Shown here one piece after another: positions 8,733 to 17,914 of a stretch of 64,000 bases of DNA. The stretch spans positions 5,606,501-5,670,500 of the forward strand of contig NZ_CP016616.1 in assembly GCF_002741015.1 (NCBI RefSeq), read 5' to 3'. How positions within the stretch are numbered: the first letter of the stretch is position 1; every line of letters begins with the position of its first letter. Position numbers and translations under genes: made by a program. This DNA comes from Microvirga ossetica. GTDB lineage: Bacteria; Pseudomonadota; Alphaproteobacteria; Rhizobiales; Beijerinckiaceae. A model generated the notes under the pieces. The model made no database searches. It had not been told where the DNA came from and saw nothing but the letters and a program-made list of their open reading frames with translations.

Positions 8733-8893
8733 TCACGGCTCCAGGAGAACGCCGCGGACATAGACCGCCCCACGATCTCCATTGATGGCGGAAGACTGGG
8801 CGACGGCGCACTTTCCCGATCACTGACGAAATAGACGGGCAGTCCCTCGAGGAAAACAGGGGTCTTGAGCTTGTCCCGCTTGTCGATGCCCAT
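8733..8893 (-). pseudogene. Possible short gene with a frameshift
   Basis: Starts with a good Shine-Dalgarno (AGGAGG) and MGIDKRDKLKTPVF at 8893. The frame reads sensibly to MEIVG near 8773, then meets a G run. Skipping into the next frame gives AVYVRGVLLEP and a stop at 8733, a more natural end than the alternative, which continues across the secreted-protein gene in a conflicting frame. A one-base loss in the G run would explain this. No family recognised. Confidence 0.3.
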
Positions 8894-8914
8894 AGCCCAA
8901 CCTCCTGGATACGA

Positions 8915-9370
8915 TCAGTGCAGGCTCGACCCATTTCCGCCACCCGGCGCATCGGCGTCCAATGCGAAACCCCGCAACTCCGGCAGGAGGCTCAAACCGT
9001 CAGTGAACCGAGCCGATGGTTCCGGCGGAATCCTCTTTCCCGTCTGGTTGCCGGTTTGGATTGCCTCTCGGATTTCCTCCGCCGACAGCGTCAGAATTCC
9101 CGCCTTGCTGACAACGAAGCCAGCGATCGTCTTCAGGGGGATCTTGCCGGGAGCAGGCTTCTCGTCGGGCCGACGCACGATGACAACGTAAGTGTCTTCA
9201 TCCGCCTCTGAACTGATGAGTTCATCAACCGATTGCGTCAGAGAGCGCCAGTTGTCGTCGGAGAAATTCATCACCTGCCCGCTGATGGTCAGCAACGTAA
9301 TGGAAAGGCCATCCCCAGCCTGTGCGTGCTCGTCCAGAACCTCGACGATCTTCCTCAGACCGTGCGCCAT
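8915..9370 (-). CDS. Hypothetical protein (151 residues)
   Basis: Begins MAHGLRKIVEVLDEH. A mixed alpha/beta protein with no signal peptide, membrane span or recognised motif. It has an acidic middle (SSEADEDTYVVIVRRPDEKP) and a Gly-rich tail (DADAPGGGNGSS). It lies about 20 bases upstream of the shorter frameshifted frame on the same strand and could be co-transcribed with it. Function unknown. Confidence 0.6.
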   Translation of the reverse strand: MAHGLRKIVEVLDEHAQAGDGLSITLLTISGQVMNFSDDNWRSLTQSVDELISSEADEDTYVVIVRRPDEKPAPGKIPLKTIAGFVVSKAGILTLSAEEIREAIQTGNQTGKRIPPEPSARFTDGLSLLPELRGFALDADAPGGGNGSSLH

Positions 9371-9476
9371 GTCGCTTCCCCTTGCTCAAACATAGCGAAG
9401 CATAGCTGTATGATCGGAACGTGACCGGCACACATCAGTCCCCAGAGCCGCTAAACTCGGCATCGAACAAATGATC

Positions 9477-9980
9477 TCATCGTCTCTCGAACAGGTTCCT
9501 GTACGGGGTTTCCATCTCGTCGGGCACCTCGTCATCGCGAAACCCGAGCGCCTTGCGACCATCCCGCGTCAGGATCGGGAAAGCGACAGCTCGGCGCTCA
9601 CCCGACCGGGCAGCCATGAAAATGAACAGGACCCGTTCCGGGAGATCGGGGTCGTGCTCGGTCGGGATGTCCTCGAGCCTCTCTGCCTGTTTGCCCAGAA
9701 GATCGAGTTGCACCCTTCCGGACTCCATGGCCTCGATCTCGGCTTCGGACCCTACAAGCATTGCCTCGAACGCCACTGCGTAGGCCGCCAATCGCCGCTG
9801 CTCCAACAGGTCGGCCAGTCGCGCGACCGCATCGGTATCCGAGGTGGAATCCCCGATCGGAACGGAGTCGAGCTTGCCGTCCTGTGTCATGACGACGGCC
9901 ATGTCCCTCCATCCGCCCTTTTCGGCGAACACGTCGGTAACCATGCCCTCGCTGTAATCGAAGAATTTTGACGGTTCCAT
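9477..9980 (-). CDS. Hypothetical protein (about 167 residues)
   Basis: Begins MEPSKFFDYSEGM. The frame is open further upstream (to 10097), but that extension is Arg/Gly-rich and looks non-coding, so the inner ATG was chosen. The middle is helical and acidic (DLLEQRRLAAYAVAFEAMLVGSEAEIEAM). A basic stretch near the end contains ERRAVAFPILTRDG. No recognised domain. No operon partner: the next gene on this strand is a kinase fragment. Confidence 0.5.
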   Translation of the reverse strand: MEPSKFFDYSEGMVTDVFAEKGGWRDMAVVMTQDGKLDSVPIGDSTSDTDAVARLADLLEQRRLAAYAVAFEAMLVGSEAEIEAMESGRVQLDLLGKQAERLEDIPTEHDPDLPERVLFIFMAARSGERRAVAFPILTRDGRKALGFRDDEVPDEMETPYRNLFERR

Positions 9981-10185
9981 GTGGCCATCCCGCTGCCGCC
10001 CGACAGCAGTACCAACCCATCCAAAGCCACGTCCAGAGACATTCTGGATAGGTTTTCTGTCTGCCGGGCGGCCGGGGGACGTCCAAAACGAGGACACGGC
10101 CGAGCCCTTCCGCAGATTTAGTTAACCGAAGTCCCTGACTGGGCGTCCGTTGCGACCGTCTCCCCGAAAAAGGGAGGTCTCATCC

Positions 10186-10596
10186 TTATGAGTGATCCGG
10201 TGATGCGCCTTGCTGAGGCCCCTTCAAGAACAGGGCAGGCGACCTACTCAGTAAGTCTATGGCGGCCGCCACCTCATGGTCCGTCGCCATCCCGCCGCCC
10301 GGTGATCGACCACGTCCACGTTCGGGCGGTTGTTCCCCCGCCGGGATGTTCGGCAGCTCCTGGATGAACAACTCGCCGTGCCCCTCGATCAGGCCTTGCT
10401 TTTTCAGGCGCCAGTCACCGGTCGCGACCTTCTCCGCCAGCGGACGATCCACGACCTCGTAGATGATTTGGATGTCGGCCGCGATCTTGTCGACGATCGC
10501 CAGACGGCCGTTGCGTTTCAGGTTCGTGACATCCACCAGGACGGTTTCGCCTTCCGCGAGACGACGGATGACCCACCGCTCAACCTCCCTGAACAC
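10186..10596 (-). pseudogene. Fragment of an AAA_33-type P-loop kinase
   Basis: The visible part (VERWVIRRLAEGETVLVDVTNL, then VVDRPLAEKVATGDWR and GLIEGHGELF) resembles the C-terminal half of polynucleotide-kinase-like P-loop proteins that often accompany a phosphoesterase. The N-terminal half with the Walker A motif is missing, and bases upstream do not restore it. The end (ERGRGRSPGGGMAT onward) also looks unlike the family. It is most likely a decayed remnant. Confidence 0.5.
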
Positions 10597-10777
10597 GTCC
10601 GTCTGGTGACGTAGAAGCTTTCACCAGCCTTTGTGCGCTCATTCAGAGCCTTCGCAATGGTCCTTAATGATCTTCACGAAAGCGGTTTAACGTCGGGCGT
10701 TGTCATTGGAATAACTGATGGATTGAGCCAAGACGCGGTAGGGTAAGAGGAATCCAACACGGTAACGCCTCTATCAC

Positions 10778-10960
10778 CTACCAGCACTTCATGCAGCGCG
10801 ACACCACCGCCTCGAATAGGTGACGGAACAGATGGCTCTCAGGGAAGCGCCCCTGGCGTTTCTTGGAGAAGGTGGGGCGGTCCGGCACCTTGCCCCAGCC
10901 CGAGTCGGCAGACCCAGCGGCAGACCAGGTTCGCGAAACTCCTCGCGTCGCCCCTAGAAG
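10778..10960 (-). mobile_element. IS1182/IS5-like transposase remnant
   Basis: Two pieces in different frames read like the N-terminal domain of an IS1182-type DDE transposase: FANLVCRWVCRLGLG, then after a frameshift GKVPDRPTFSKKRQGRFPES followed by a further stretch ending FRHLFEAVVSRCM. The catalytic domain and both terminal repeats are absent. The surrounding bases 10,597-11,185 hold nothing else that I can support. Confidence 0.5.
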
Positions 10961-11185
10961 TTCTTGGGAAGGACGCGCTCTCAAGGTCGGCTTGGGGTCA
11001 AACCTTCACGTTTTCAGCCAAAATGCTCCCGCCGGAATCCGGTTAGCGGTTAACCGGGGAGTGCTGAGCGATGCCCACTGAAAGTCGGAGCCAATCTACA
11101 CCTTAAGAGTGCATGCACCACGCGTCCGCCCGATTGATTTCTGTCCTAGCTGTCGGTGATATGCCCGATCACTCGGAGTACCGAC

Positions 11186-12526
11186 ATGGCCGACACTACA
11201 GCACCTATTCTGACAAGCCTGACCTTCCAGACCACGTTCGACCTGAGAGACGGCAGCAAGCAAATCACTTACACGGCTTATGTAACGGACGACCTTTCCG
11301 GGGTCGATCAGGTCACTGTTTGGTTTGACCACGCCTACACCTACGACCTCGGCACGTTCGATCTCAACATCCTGTTCGACAACCCTTCTCCGGGTGTCTG
11401 GACCGATACCACGACGATCTCGCAATTCAACGGACCGGGCGTGTACAACGTCACGAAGGTCACCGTTAGCGACCTTACCGGCAACACCCGCACTTACTGG
11501 GCCCATGAGTTGGCGGCCTTGGGAGCGCCGACTTCCCTCGAGTTCATTACTGGTACCTACAATCCTACGGAGGGAGGCGATCACCTCGTCGGCTCGAACA
11601 AGGTAGACGTCCTTCGCGGGCGGGGTGGGAATGACCATCTCGAAGGCTTGGGTGGCAGCGACACCCTGTACGGGGACGACGGGAATGACGTGTTCTACGT
11701 CGATGGAGACCCGGCGTTCGGCTTCGAGCACGACGTTGTTTACGGCGGCACCGGATACGACACGGTCATCGCATCAGGAAGCTTCAGGCTTGAGAGCAAC
11801 TCCAGCGTCGAGGTGCTGAAGGTAGCATCGGGGTTTCTCAACGTTAGTCTGACGGGGGACTCCGGCAACAACTGGATCGAGGCGACGGCGGGAAATGATA
11901 CGCTCACCGACGGGGGCGGTCAGGACACCCTAGTGGGCGGAGCAGGCAATGACACCTACAACGTAAGCGGCCCGCTCACCGTTATCCAGGACGCATCAGG
12001 CTTCGATGTCGTGAACACCAGCGTGAGCTTCACTCTCAGCGACGGTATCGAGAACCTCGTGGCATCCTTCCATGACAGCTCGAACATCGTCCTGAAGGGC
12101 AACGCCGCCAACAACTCCATCAAGGGCAACAGCGGCAACAACAAGCTCTATGGCGATTTGGGCGCCGACACGCTCGAAGGTGGCTTCGGCAAGAACATCT
12201 TTGTCTTTGACACCAAAGTGGCCAAGACAAAAAACAAGAACATCGACAAGATCAAGGACTTTAGCTTCCAAGACGACATCTGGCTCGAAAACAAGATATT
12301 TACGAAGCTCGGGAGTGCCGGCTCCGAGAAAAAACCCCTGAAGCTATCCAAGGAAAAGTTCTGGATCGGCTCGAAGGCCCAGGATGCCAATGACCGGGTC
12401 ATCTACAACGACAAGAATGGCAAGCTCTACTACGATGCCGACGGCACAGGGAAGGCTCAGCAAATTCAGATCGCGACCTTGGATAAAAAGCCCCATCTGA
12501 CAAACGCGGATATCTTCGTGATTTGA
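11186..12526 (+). CDS. RTX-type calcium-binding secreted protein
   Basis: A 446-residue acidic protein. The first 120 residues look like a beta-sandwich (ADTTAPILTSLTFQTTFD, then VTDDLSGVDQVTVWF). From about residue 135 there are blocks of RTX nonapeptide-type repeats (GRGGNDHLEGLGGSDTLYGD; GGGQDTLVGGAGNDTY; YGDLGADTLEGGFG). The C-terminus (YDADGTGKAQQIQIATLDK, then ADIFVI) is the type seen in substrates of type I secretion, which lack an N-terminal signal. Repeats bind calcium outside the cell. ATG 11186 follows CGGAG; upstream GTG 11156 lacks one. No type I secretion genes are nearby. Function could be adhesion or matrix; there is no enzyme domain. Confidence 0.85.
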   Translation: MADTTAPILTSLTFQTTFDLRDGSKQITYTAYVTDDLSGVDQVTVWFDHAYTYDLGTFDLNILFDNPSPGVWTDTTTISQFNGPGVYNVTKVTVSDLTGNTRTYWAHELAALGAPTSLEFITGTYNPTEGGDHLVGSNKVDVLRGRGGNDHLEGLGGSDTLYGDDGNDVFYVDGDPAFGFEHDVVYGGTGYDTVIASGSFRLESNSSVEVLKVASGFLNVSLTGDSGNNWIEATAGNDTLTDGGGQDTLVGGAGNDTYNVSGPLTVIQDASGFDVVNTSVSFTLSDGIENLVASFHDSSNIVLKGNAANNSIKGNSGNNKLYGDLGADTLEGGFGKNIFVFDTKVAKTKNKNIDKIKDFSFQDDIWLENKIFTKLGSAGSEKKPLKLSKEKFWIGSKAQDANDRVIYNDKNGKLYYDADGTGKAQQIQIATLDKKPHLTNADIFVI

Positions 12527-12547
12527 GATCGCGGCGCACGACACGTG

Positions 12548-12570
12548 GAACCCGGTCCATGACCGGGTTC
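12548..12570 (+). terminator. Hairpin after the RTX gene
   Basis: A perfect 10-bp stem (GAACCCGGTC and GACCGGGTTC) with a 3-base loop lies 22 bases after the RTX stop. No T run follows, so it may be a transcript-stabilising hairpin or a weak terminator. Confidence 0.5.
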
Positions 12571-12619
12571 ACATTCGAGAAAACTGAGATGGCCAATCAG
12601 TCCAGTCGCGATGGGGATA

Positions 12620-13657
12620 CTATGCGCCACCCATGCGCCCATTGACCCATCTGTCGAATGCTCCTCGATGCCTGTCGATCCACTGGCTGCACAGGTAGTA
12701 AAGCTGGTCCCCGATCTTGAGCGGGTTCGAATAGTACCTGCCGTGCCCGTTGACGCGATGTTGTCTCTCATGACGGGGCAGGGTCGGATCGTGCCATTTC
12801 AGGACAGGGTATGACTGGCTAAAAGTCGAGTTTGAATAGCGTTGGTCAATCAGCCTTCCGATCTCTTCCGGCGGAATGCGGTCCATCTCGATCAATTTCT
12901 GGAACACGTTCTGCACATGGATGCCGATCGGAACCAGTTCTTCTTCCGCACCGTCGTAAGCGGCCGAGCCTGTTTGAGACGCTACAGGCCTGACGCGCCT
13001 CCGCTGAGAGGGATCGACGCCTGCGATCTGGCAGAGCTGAATGGTTCTGAGAAACAGTTCCGAGGTATCTGCCACTGAGGGGGCGCAATCGATCACCTTC
13101 TGTACGATCTCGGTTCCGAACTCCTCATTGCAGATCAACCTGACTTCGACGGACATGGCACGATGCACGAGGGCCTTGTTGATGTCCGCTATGCAGTCCG
13201 TCAGCAGTTCCCGTGTCTGCTGGTCGACCTTCGGGGACGCGAAGATCACCTCCGCCGGGATTCCGGGGAGATAGCCCTGGACCGAGGCGCATGATCTGAC
13301 GAGCTTCTTGATCACGCGGGCGATGGTCCTGTCCCTCTTCCCGAGGTTCAGTCCGGCAAGATGGGTCGCGATATCGATTGCGAATAGCCGCTGGTTCCCA
13401 TCGTCATCCCGTTGCAGTCCGAGCACGTCGATCTCGCCCTGACGGATGAGTTGCGACGAATTCCCCTGATTGAGGATCTGGCGGCTTCGCTCCTCGGCGA
13501 AATGGGTCTCGATTTCGGATACGAACTCCGCGAGCTTGTCCCCGTTATGCAGTGACCAGCTATTCACGGACGGCTTCCAATTGAGCTGCACGATCTGGCA
13601 CCCCACGACATGCCGCAACCACGAAAAGATCAGCGATTCCCCGGCTTCGACCTTCAA
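12620..13657 (-). CDS. Uncharacterised protein with a nuclease-like signature
   Basis: 345 residues, unrecognised as a family. Near residue 75 it reads QGEIDVLGLQ, followed about 15 residues later by LFAIDIATH. This resembles the GEIDVLG...(D/E)XK layout of PD-(D/E)XK nucleases, but the expected lysine is not there, so activity is doubtful. The C-terminus (RYYSNPLKIGDQLYYLC then SQWIDRHRGAFDRWV) looks like a compact, probably nucleic-acid or protein-binding module. The start TTG 13657 is chosen because GGGAGG lies 5 bases upstream. It stands alone between the RTX gene and an HNH endonuclease, in a region otherwise rich in defence-type genes. Confidence 0.55.
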   Translation of the reverse strand: MKVEAGESLIFSWLRHVVGCQIVQLNWKPSVNSWSLHNGDKLAEFVSEIETHFAEERSRQILNQGNSSQLIRQGEIDVLGLQRDDDGNQRLFAIDIATHLAGLNLGKRDRTIARVIKKLVRSCASVQGYLPGIPAEVIFASPKVDQQTRELLTDCIADINKALVHRAMSVEVRLICNEEFGTEIVQKVIDCAPSVADTSELFLRTIQLCQIAGVDPSQRRRVRPVASQTGSAAYDGAEEELVPIGIHVQNVFQKLIEMDRIPPEEIGRLIDQRYSNSTFSQSYPVLKWHDPTLPRHERQHRVNGHGRYYSNPLKIGDQLYYLCSQWIDRHRGAFDRWVNGRMGGA

Positions 13658-13834
13658 CGCATCCTCCCTGCGTACATTTCAGCCGCAGGTATGCCACCGG
13701 CCCGCCTTGCGGGCGATCCTCCCGGTGGACGGGAAGAGTGGCGATCATGGAGATCCCGGCGGAAAAGGAGGTCTAATCCCCGATGGCTTCGGCGGGCGTA
13801 TGTCATGAAGTTCCCAAACGGAATGCCCGCTCGC

Positions 13835-14287
13835 CTATTCGATGTGAAACTCGAGATTTGGCTGCTCTTCCCGGCGCATGAGGATTCCAGCGAATGGACC
13901 CTTGCTCGTGGCTTTCCCTTTGAGCTTCTTCCGCGGCAGAAATTTCTCATTGGGTTTGATGTCTCGGGCGCCGCTTGGCCGTGGGCGAGGGTCTGTGCTG
14001 TTGTGCCCCGGCGTGCCATCCCAATAGTAGCCTGTCCGTCCATCAAGGGTCACACATCCAAGCTGAGCTCCTTTCGATCGGTTACATGGGGTGCAGATAG
14101 GCGCTCGGTTCCAAGGTCCGTTAGCACCACCTCTCGCTCTTGGGACGATGTGATCCGATTCAAGCCCGAAATCCGACTGCCATTTAGTACCGCAATAAGC
14201 GCAGCTAAGTTTTAACCAATACCACATCGACCTAGAGTCAGAATATGGCAAGTCATGACCGAGAGGGCGCCAGTCATGATAGATCAC
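13835..14287 (-). CDS. HNH endonuclease
   Basis: A 150-residue protein with the HNH signature: a zinc-binding CAYCG, then SDHIVPRARGG with the catalytic His, and PICTPCNRSKG near residues 28-72. HNH enzymes nick or cut DNA with one metal ion. The basic tail (KFLPRKKLKGKATSKG) may bind DNA. GTG 14287 is the longest start; a later ATG at MWYWLKLSCAYCG would keep the whole domain. A lone HNH like this may be a defence nuclease, a phage-derived gene or part of a mobile element. Confidence 0.8.
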   Translation of the reverse strand: MIYHDWRPLGHDLPYSDSRSMWYWLKLSCAYCGTKWQSDFGLESDHIVPRARGGANGPWNRAPICTPCNRSKGAQLGCVTLDGRTGYYWDGTPGHNSTDPRPRPSGARDIKPNEKFLPRKKLKGKATSKGPFAGILMRREEQPNLEFHIE

Positions 14288-14711
14288 ATGACCAGTATAA
14301 GTCTCACTTTGCAGTATGATTTTCGCCGGAATGCGTTCACCATTTATAAGAGCTTAGCGCGTTGGCGCACGCGTGCTTGTATTGCTCATTGGTCTCGCAT
14401 CCTGATATGTGGTGCGATTACTGTTATAGTGCGGCAGGATCGTTTAGCTGCCTCCGGTTTTGGCGATAGCCCTTATTAGACGCTCCGGGGATCACCTGAA
14501 TCGCCCTTCGAGGAATGTCCATTGGTCACGATTTCAATTGCAATCCCAGAAGAGCCACCATCTTGCGGCCGGGTGATCATGCCCATGCACGGGCACCCCC
14601 TGATCAACGATGTACTGCCCAAGACAGCGCTGGCTTCGTCAGGGATACCGATGACCGCCTCAATCGTCGGGACACACCTCTTGAGGGCGGCCCGTCAAGC
14701 GCCGCCCCTCC
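14288..14711. other. Gene-free stretch
   Basis: No complete gene seen. On the minus strand, about 14,480-14,690, a frame without a start reads VPTIEAVIGIPDEASAVLG and further plausible residues before a stop, so it could be a decayed gene end. The bases near 14,290-14,470 are AT-richer than their surroundings and may hold the HNH gene promoter. Confidence 0.35.
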
Positions 14712-17700
14712 TCACGCGATAGTCGCCACCTGCTCCCCGGTCTCCGCATTCATCGCTTGAACGCCGATAACCACACCACGGACGGGCATGTGGACGAAGC
14801 ATCCGATGCAGCGCTTCCTGCCACCGATCGCGGTCTCCACGGCCTTGGCGTACTTCCCGAGCTGCGGCGCATGCTTCCGGGCGTGGCCATCCCACTTGTC
14901 GGGTCTTCCCGGAAAGCTCTTGTGGTCGAAGACGACGAACCAATCCTCGTCGTCGGGACCCTCGACGAGGAGGTCGATCCGGCCAGAGATCACCTGAAGC
15001 CCGTCGTAGGCATGGACGGGAACCTCACGCATCACCTTGCCCGTCGGGAACCGCTCGTCGAGATGCTTCCAGAAGCGGTCTGCCGCAGCGATCACCTCCT
15101 CCGGGAGGACACCCGTGACACCCCATCGGGCGAGGATGGTCTTCGCGGTCTCGATCCGCGCCTTCATATCCCGTCCGCGGTCGTCCACGGCGAAGATGGC
15201 GTGCATGGCCGACCCGAGATCATCCATTTCCGGATTGCCGGAGATCGGGATCTCGCCGTACAGATTCGCATGCGTGAAGGTATACGTGCCTTCATCGGAG
15301 GCCACATCGCTGGGACGGATCCTCAGCGGATCGTGCACGGCCATCGTTCGCGGAAGGGCGATGAACGGTGCCTCCGGCGATACGTCGACCGGCTCGCCCT
15401 CAACCCACGACACGAACCTGACGGCATGGTACTTCCCGTTCGCCACGAGAGGGCGGCCGGAAGCGGTCGGCAGGATCACGTGAGGCGTCACGGGGTCAGC
15501 CGCGAGGCGGTCGAGCCAGTCCACGTTGCCCTTGCCTGCGGTGCAGAGCACCACGTGGTCCCGCGCGCGGGTCACGCCGACGTAGAGCAGCCGGACGGCT
15601 TCCTCATCGGCCTCCTTGATTGCCTTGCGTCCCGTCTCCGAGTTGCGCCAACGGACGTCGATGTCCACACCGTCCTTGTTCAGTCCGAACGGGTAGGGCC
15701 AGAACCGGATCCAACGGTTCTCCATCGGCTTCTGCCAGTCCACCTCGCCGTCGACGGCCGTGGTCGGCATGAGGACGGGCCACGTCTTCGGCTCCGAATC
15801 GAGGTCCGTACAGATCACGATCGACCACTCGAGACCCTTTGACTTGTGGTAGGTGAGCACGTTCACCGAGTTCCGGTCGCGCGACCGGGGACGGGTCGCC
15901 ATGTCGTCCTCGATGGCCGTCGCCAGTCCGGACAGGGTCGCGGGCGCCCCCGTGTTGCGGCACGTTTCCTCGTACTTGCGGGCCAGACCCCTCATCTTCT
16001 CGAGGCAGTCGAGCCTGTCGGTGGTGTTCCCCCAACGGCAGGAATGCCCTGCCACCCCGGCGGCGACGAGCACCTCGTCGAGGATCTCGCTCGGCGTGAG
16101 CTGCAACTGGCGCTTCCTGATCTGCCTCAGATCGGAAGCGAACGGAACGAGCTTCTCAAGTTCGTCGTCTCCTTCCGCGAGAACGGAATAGAGCCACGCG
16201 GTCGGCTCCTCCGTTCCGCCCAGAAGGCGGGCGATCCCGGCGAGCGCGAGCTGGTTGGTGTGATCGGCAGTCCACCGGAGCGCGGCAAGGGCAAGCTCGA
16301 CCTCCTCCGCCTGGAACAATCCCCTCTGCTCCGCCGCGACGCGGATTCCGGCATCGGCCAGGGCCGAAGCCACGCGGTATACGTCAGCGTTGTCACGGCA
16401 CAGGACGGCGATGTCGCCGGGCACGAGAGGCCTGGACAGGTTCGGGCCGGCACCTACTGGCCAGGGTGCCCGGTTCGCCAGCATGTCGGCAACCGCAACA
16501 GCCAGCGCCCCCGCCTGGTTCTTGGGATAGCGCCCCTCGAAATGCCAGACCGAGAGAGGAGTATCGACCGCCGGGTCCGCCTTCCGCCGCACCTTCTCGT
16601 AGCTGCTTTCCTTTTCGGGGAGTCCCATTCGCACGAAGGCGGGAACGAACATGTCGTTGACGAGGCTGACGATGCCCGGCCGGCTGCGGAACGACTCCGC
16701 CAGGACGCCGGGCTTGCCGCCGGTCTCAGCCGCGATCCCGAGGGAGGCGTTGAGGGTGAGGGTGGTGTCCGTCGCGCGGAAGCCGTAGATGGCCTGCTTC
16801 GGATCGCCGACCCAACGGCTCTTCGGTGCGATGCGGGCCAGCTCGAGGAACAGCGCCACCTGGATCGGGCTCGAGTCCTGCACCTCGTCGATGTAGACGC
16901 TTCCGATGCGCTCGCGCAGCCTGTCCTCGAACTCCTGACGGCGGAGAATCTCGAGGGCCAGGCAGAGTTGGTCTGAGAAGTCGATGAGTCCGTGCTCGCG
17001 CTTGTAGGCCTCGTAGGCCGTCATCACGTCGGCCGCGCATGCGAATACGGCCTCGATGTAGGCCTCCATGTCCGCCCTGAGGCGAGGATGGCGCGCGGCG
17101 ACTGAAGCGGCCCTCAGCACGTCGGCGAAGACCATGACCTCATCGGCCTTCTTGCCGACCTTCAGCTTCATGGCCCTTCCCCAGTCCGGCCAGCTCAGGG
17201 ATTCTCCCCGCGACAGCTTACCGTTCAGCCTTTCAATTTCCTCCAAGGACTTCGCGCCCATGCTCGCGGTCAGCGCCACCCCATCGGCCCGCCTGATCGC
17301 CTCGCCGATGGCATCGCGAAGGTCGCCGTCCCACGTCGACGGGTTCTCGGCGTCTGACGGTACGGGCATGAACTCGGCCAGCCCCTCGATCGACTTCCGG
17401 GCGGACACCTTCAGGTCGGCCGCGGCGATGCCGTTCTCGTCCGCCTTCTCGACGATGCAAGCCACGTGCTTGCGCCAGTCGCCCTTCTCCTTGAGTTCTC
17501 CGAGTGCGAGCGCCTCCCACAGTCCGAGGATCTTCGGCGCATGCCTCGCAAACACCGGGTCGGCCGCGAGCTGGAGCAGTTCGTCCCTCTCCTCGGCCGG
17601 GATGACCTGGTTCGTGGGCGACCGACCCAGATCGATCGCGAACTCGCTCACGATCCTGCCGCAGACGCCGTTGATGGTGCCGATCATCGCGCTCAGGAGC

Positions 17701-17903
17701 CTTACGGCTTCCGGGCCGCGGCCTTCATCCACGAGGCGCGCACGGGCCCGCTCGATCAGCTCGTCGGCTGCCTTGACCGTGAAAGTGGTCGCGAGAATCC
17801 GCTCAGGCTCGACGGTCTTGATGTCCTCACCGATGAGGCTCACCAGTTCCGTGGTCTTGCCCGTTCCTGCCGATGCGATGGTCGTGTCGACGCGCCCTGT
17901 CAT
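14712..17903 (-). CDS. AddA-like UvrD/RecB helicase-nuclease
   Basis: A 1,063-residue superfamily 1 helicase fused to a nuclease. Motifs in order: Walker A (ASAGTGKTTEL, residues about 10-17); DExx box (YIDEVQDSSP, about 338); motif III (GDPKQAIYGFR, about 367); a TYHKSKGLEW motif; motif VI (LYVGVTRARDHV, about 780); and a C-terminal PD-(D/E)XK module (GRIDLLVEG then VFDHKSFPG, about 975-990). It should unwind and degrade DNA with the AddB-like partner immediately upstream. ATG 17903 follows GAGGAA and starts 11 bases after the partner's stop; the long open frame further upstream overlaps that partner and is a shadow. In this position it is probably a defence nuclease rather than the housekeeping AddA. 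Confidence 0.85.
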   Translation of the reverse strand: MTGRVDTTIASAGTGKTTELVSLIGEDIKTVEPERILATTFTVKAADELIERARARLVDEGRGPEAVRLLSAMIGTINGVCGRIVSEFAIDLGRSPTNQVIPAEERDELLQLAADPVFARHAPKILGLWEALALGELKEKGDWRKHVACIVEKADENGIAAADLKVSARKSIEGLAEFMPVPSDAENPSTWDGDLRDAIGEAIRRADGVALTASMGAKSLEEIERLNGKLSRGESLSWPDWGRAMKLKVGKKADEVMVFADVLRAASVAARHPRLRADMEAYIEAVFACAADVMTAYEAYKREHGLIDFSDQLCLALEILRRQEFEDRLRERIGSVYIDEVQDSSPIQVALFLELARIAPKSRWVGDPKQAIYGFRATDTTLTLNASLGIAAETGGKPGVLAESFRSRPGIVSLVNDMFVPAFVRMGLPEKESSYEKVRRKADPAVDTPLSVWHFEGRYPKNQAGALAVAVADMLANRAPWPVGAGPNLSRPLVPGDIAVLCRDNADVYRVASALADAGIRVAAEQRGLFQAEEVELALAALRWTADHTNQLALAGIARLLGGTEEPTAWLYSVLAEGDDELEKLVPFASDLRQIRKRQLQLTPSEILDEVLVAAGVAGHSCRWGNTTDRLDCLEKMRGLARKYEETCRNTGAPATLSGLATAIEDDMATRPRSRDRNSVNVLTYHKSKGLEWSIVICTDLDSEPKTWPVLMPTTAVDGEVDWQKPMENRWIRFWPYPFGLNKDGVDIDVRWRNSETGRKAIKEADEEAVRLLYVGVTRARDHVVLCTAGKGNVDWLDRLAADPVTPHVILPTASGRPLVANGKYHAVRFVSWVEGEPVDVSPEAPFIALPRTMAVHDPLRIRPSDVASDEGTYTFTHANLYGEIPISGNPEMDDLGSAMHAIFAVDDRGRDMKARIETAKTILARWGVTGVLPEEVIAAADRFWKHLDERFPTGKVMREVPVHAYDGLQVISGRIDLLVEGPDDEDWFVVFDHKSFPGRPDKWDGHARKHAPQLGKYAKAVETAIGGRKRCIGCFVHMPVRGVVIGVQAMNAETGEQVATIA

Positions 17904-17914
17904 GAAACGGTTCC

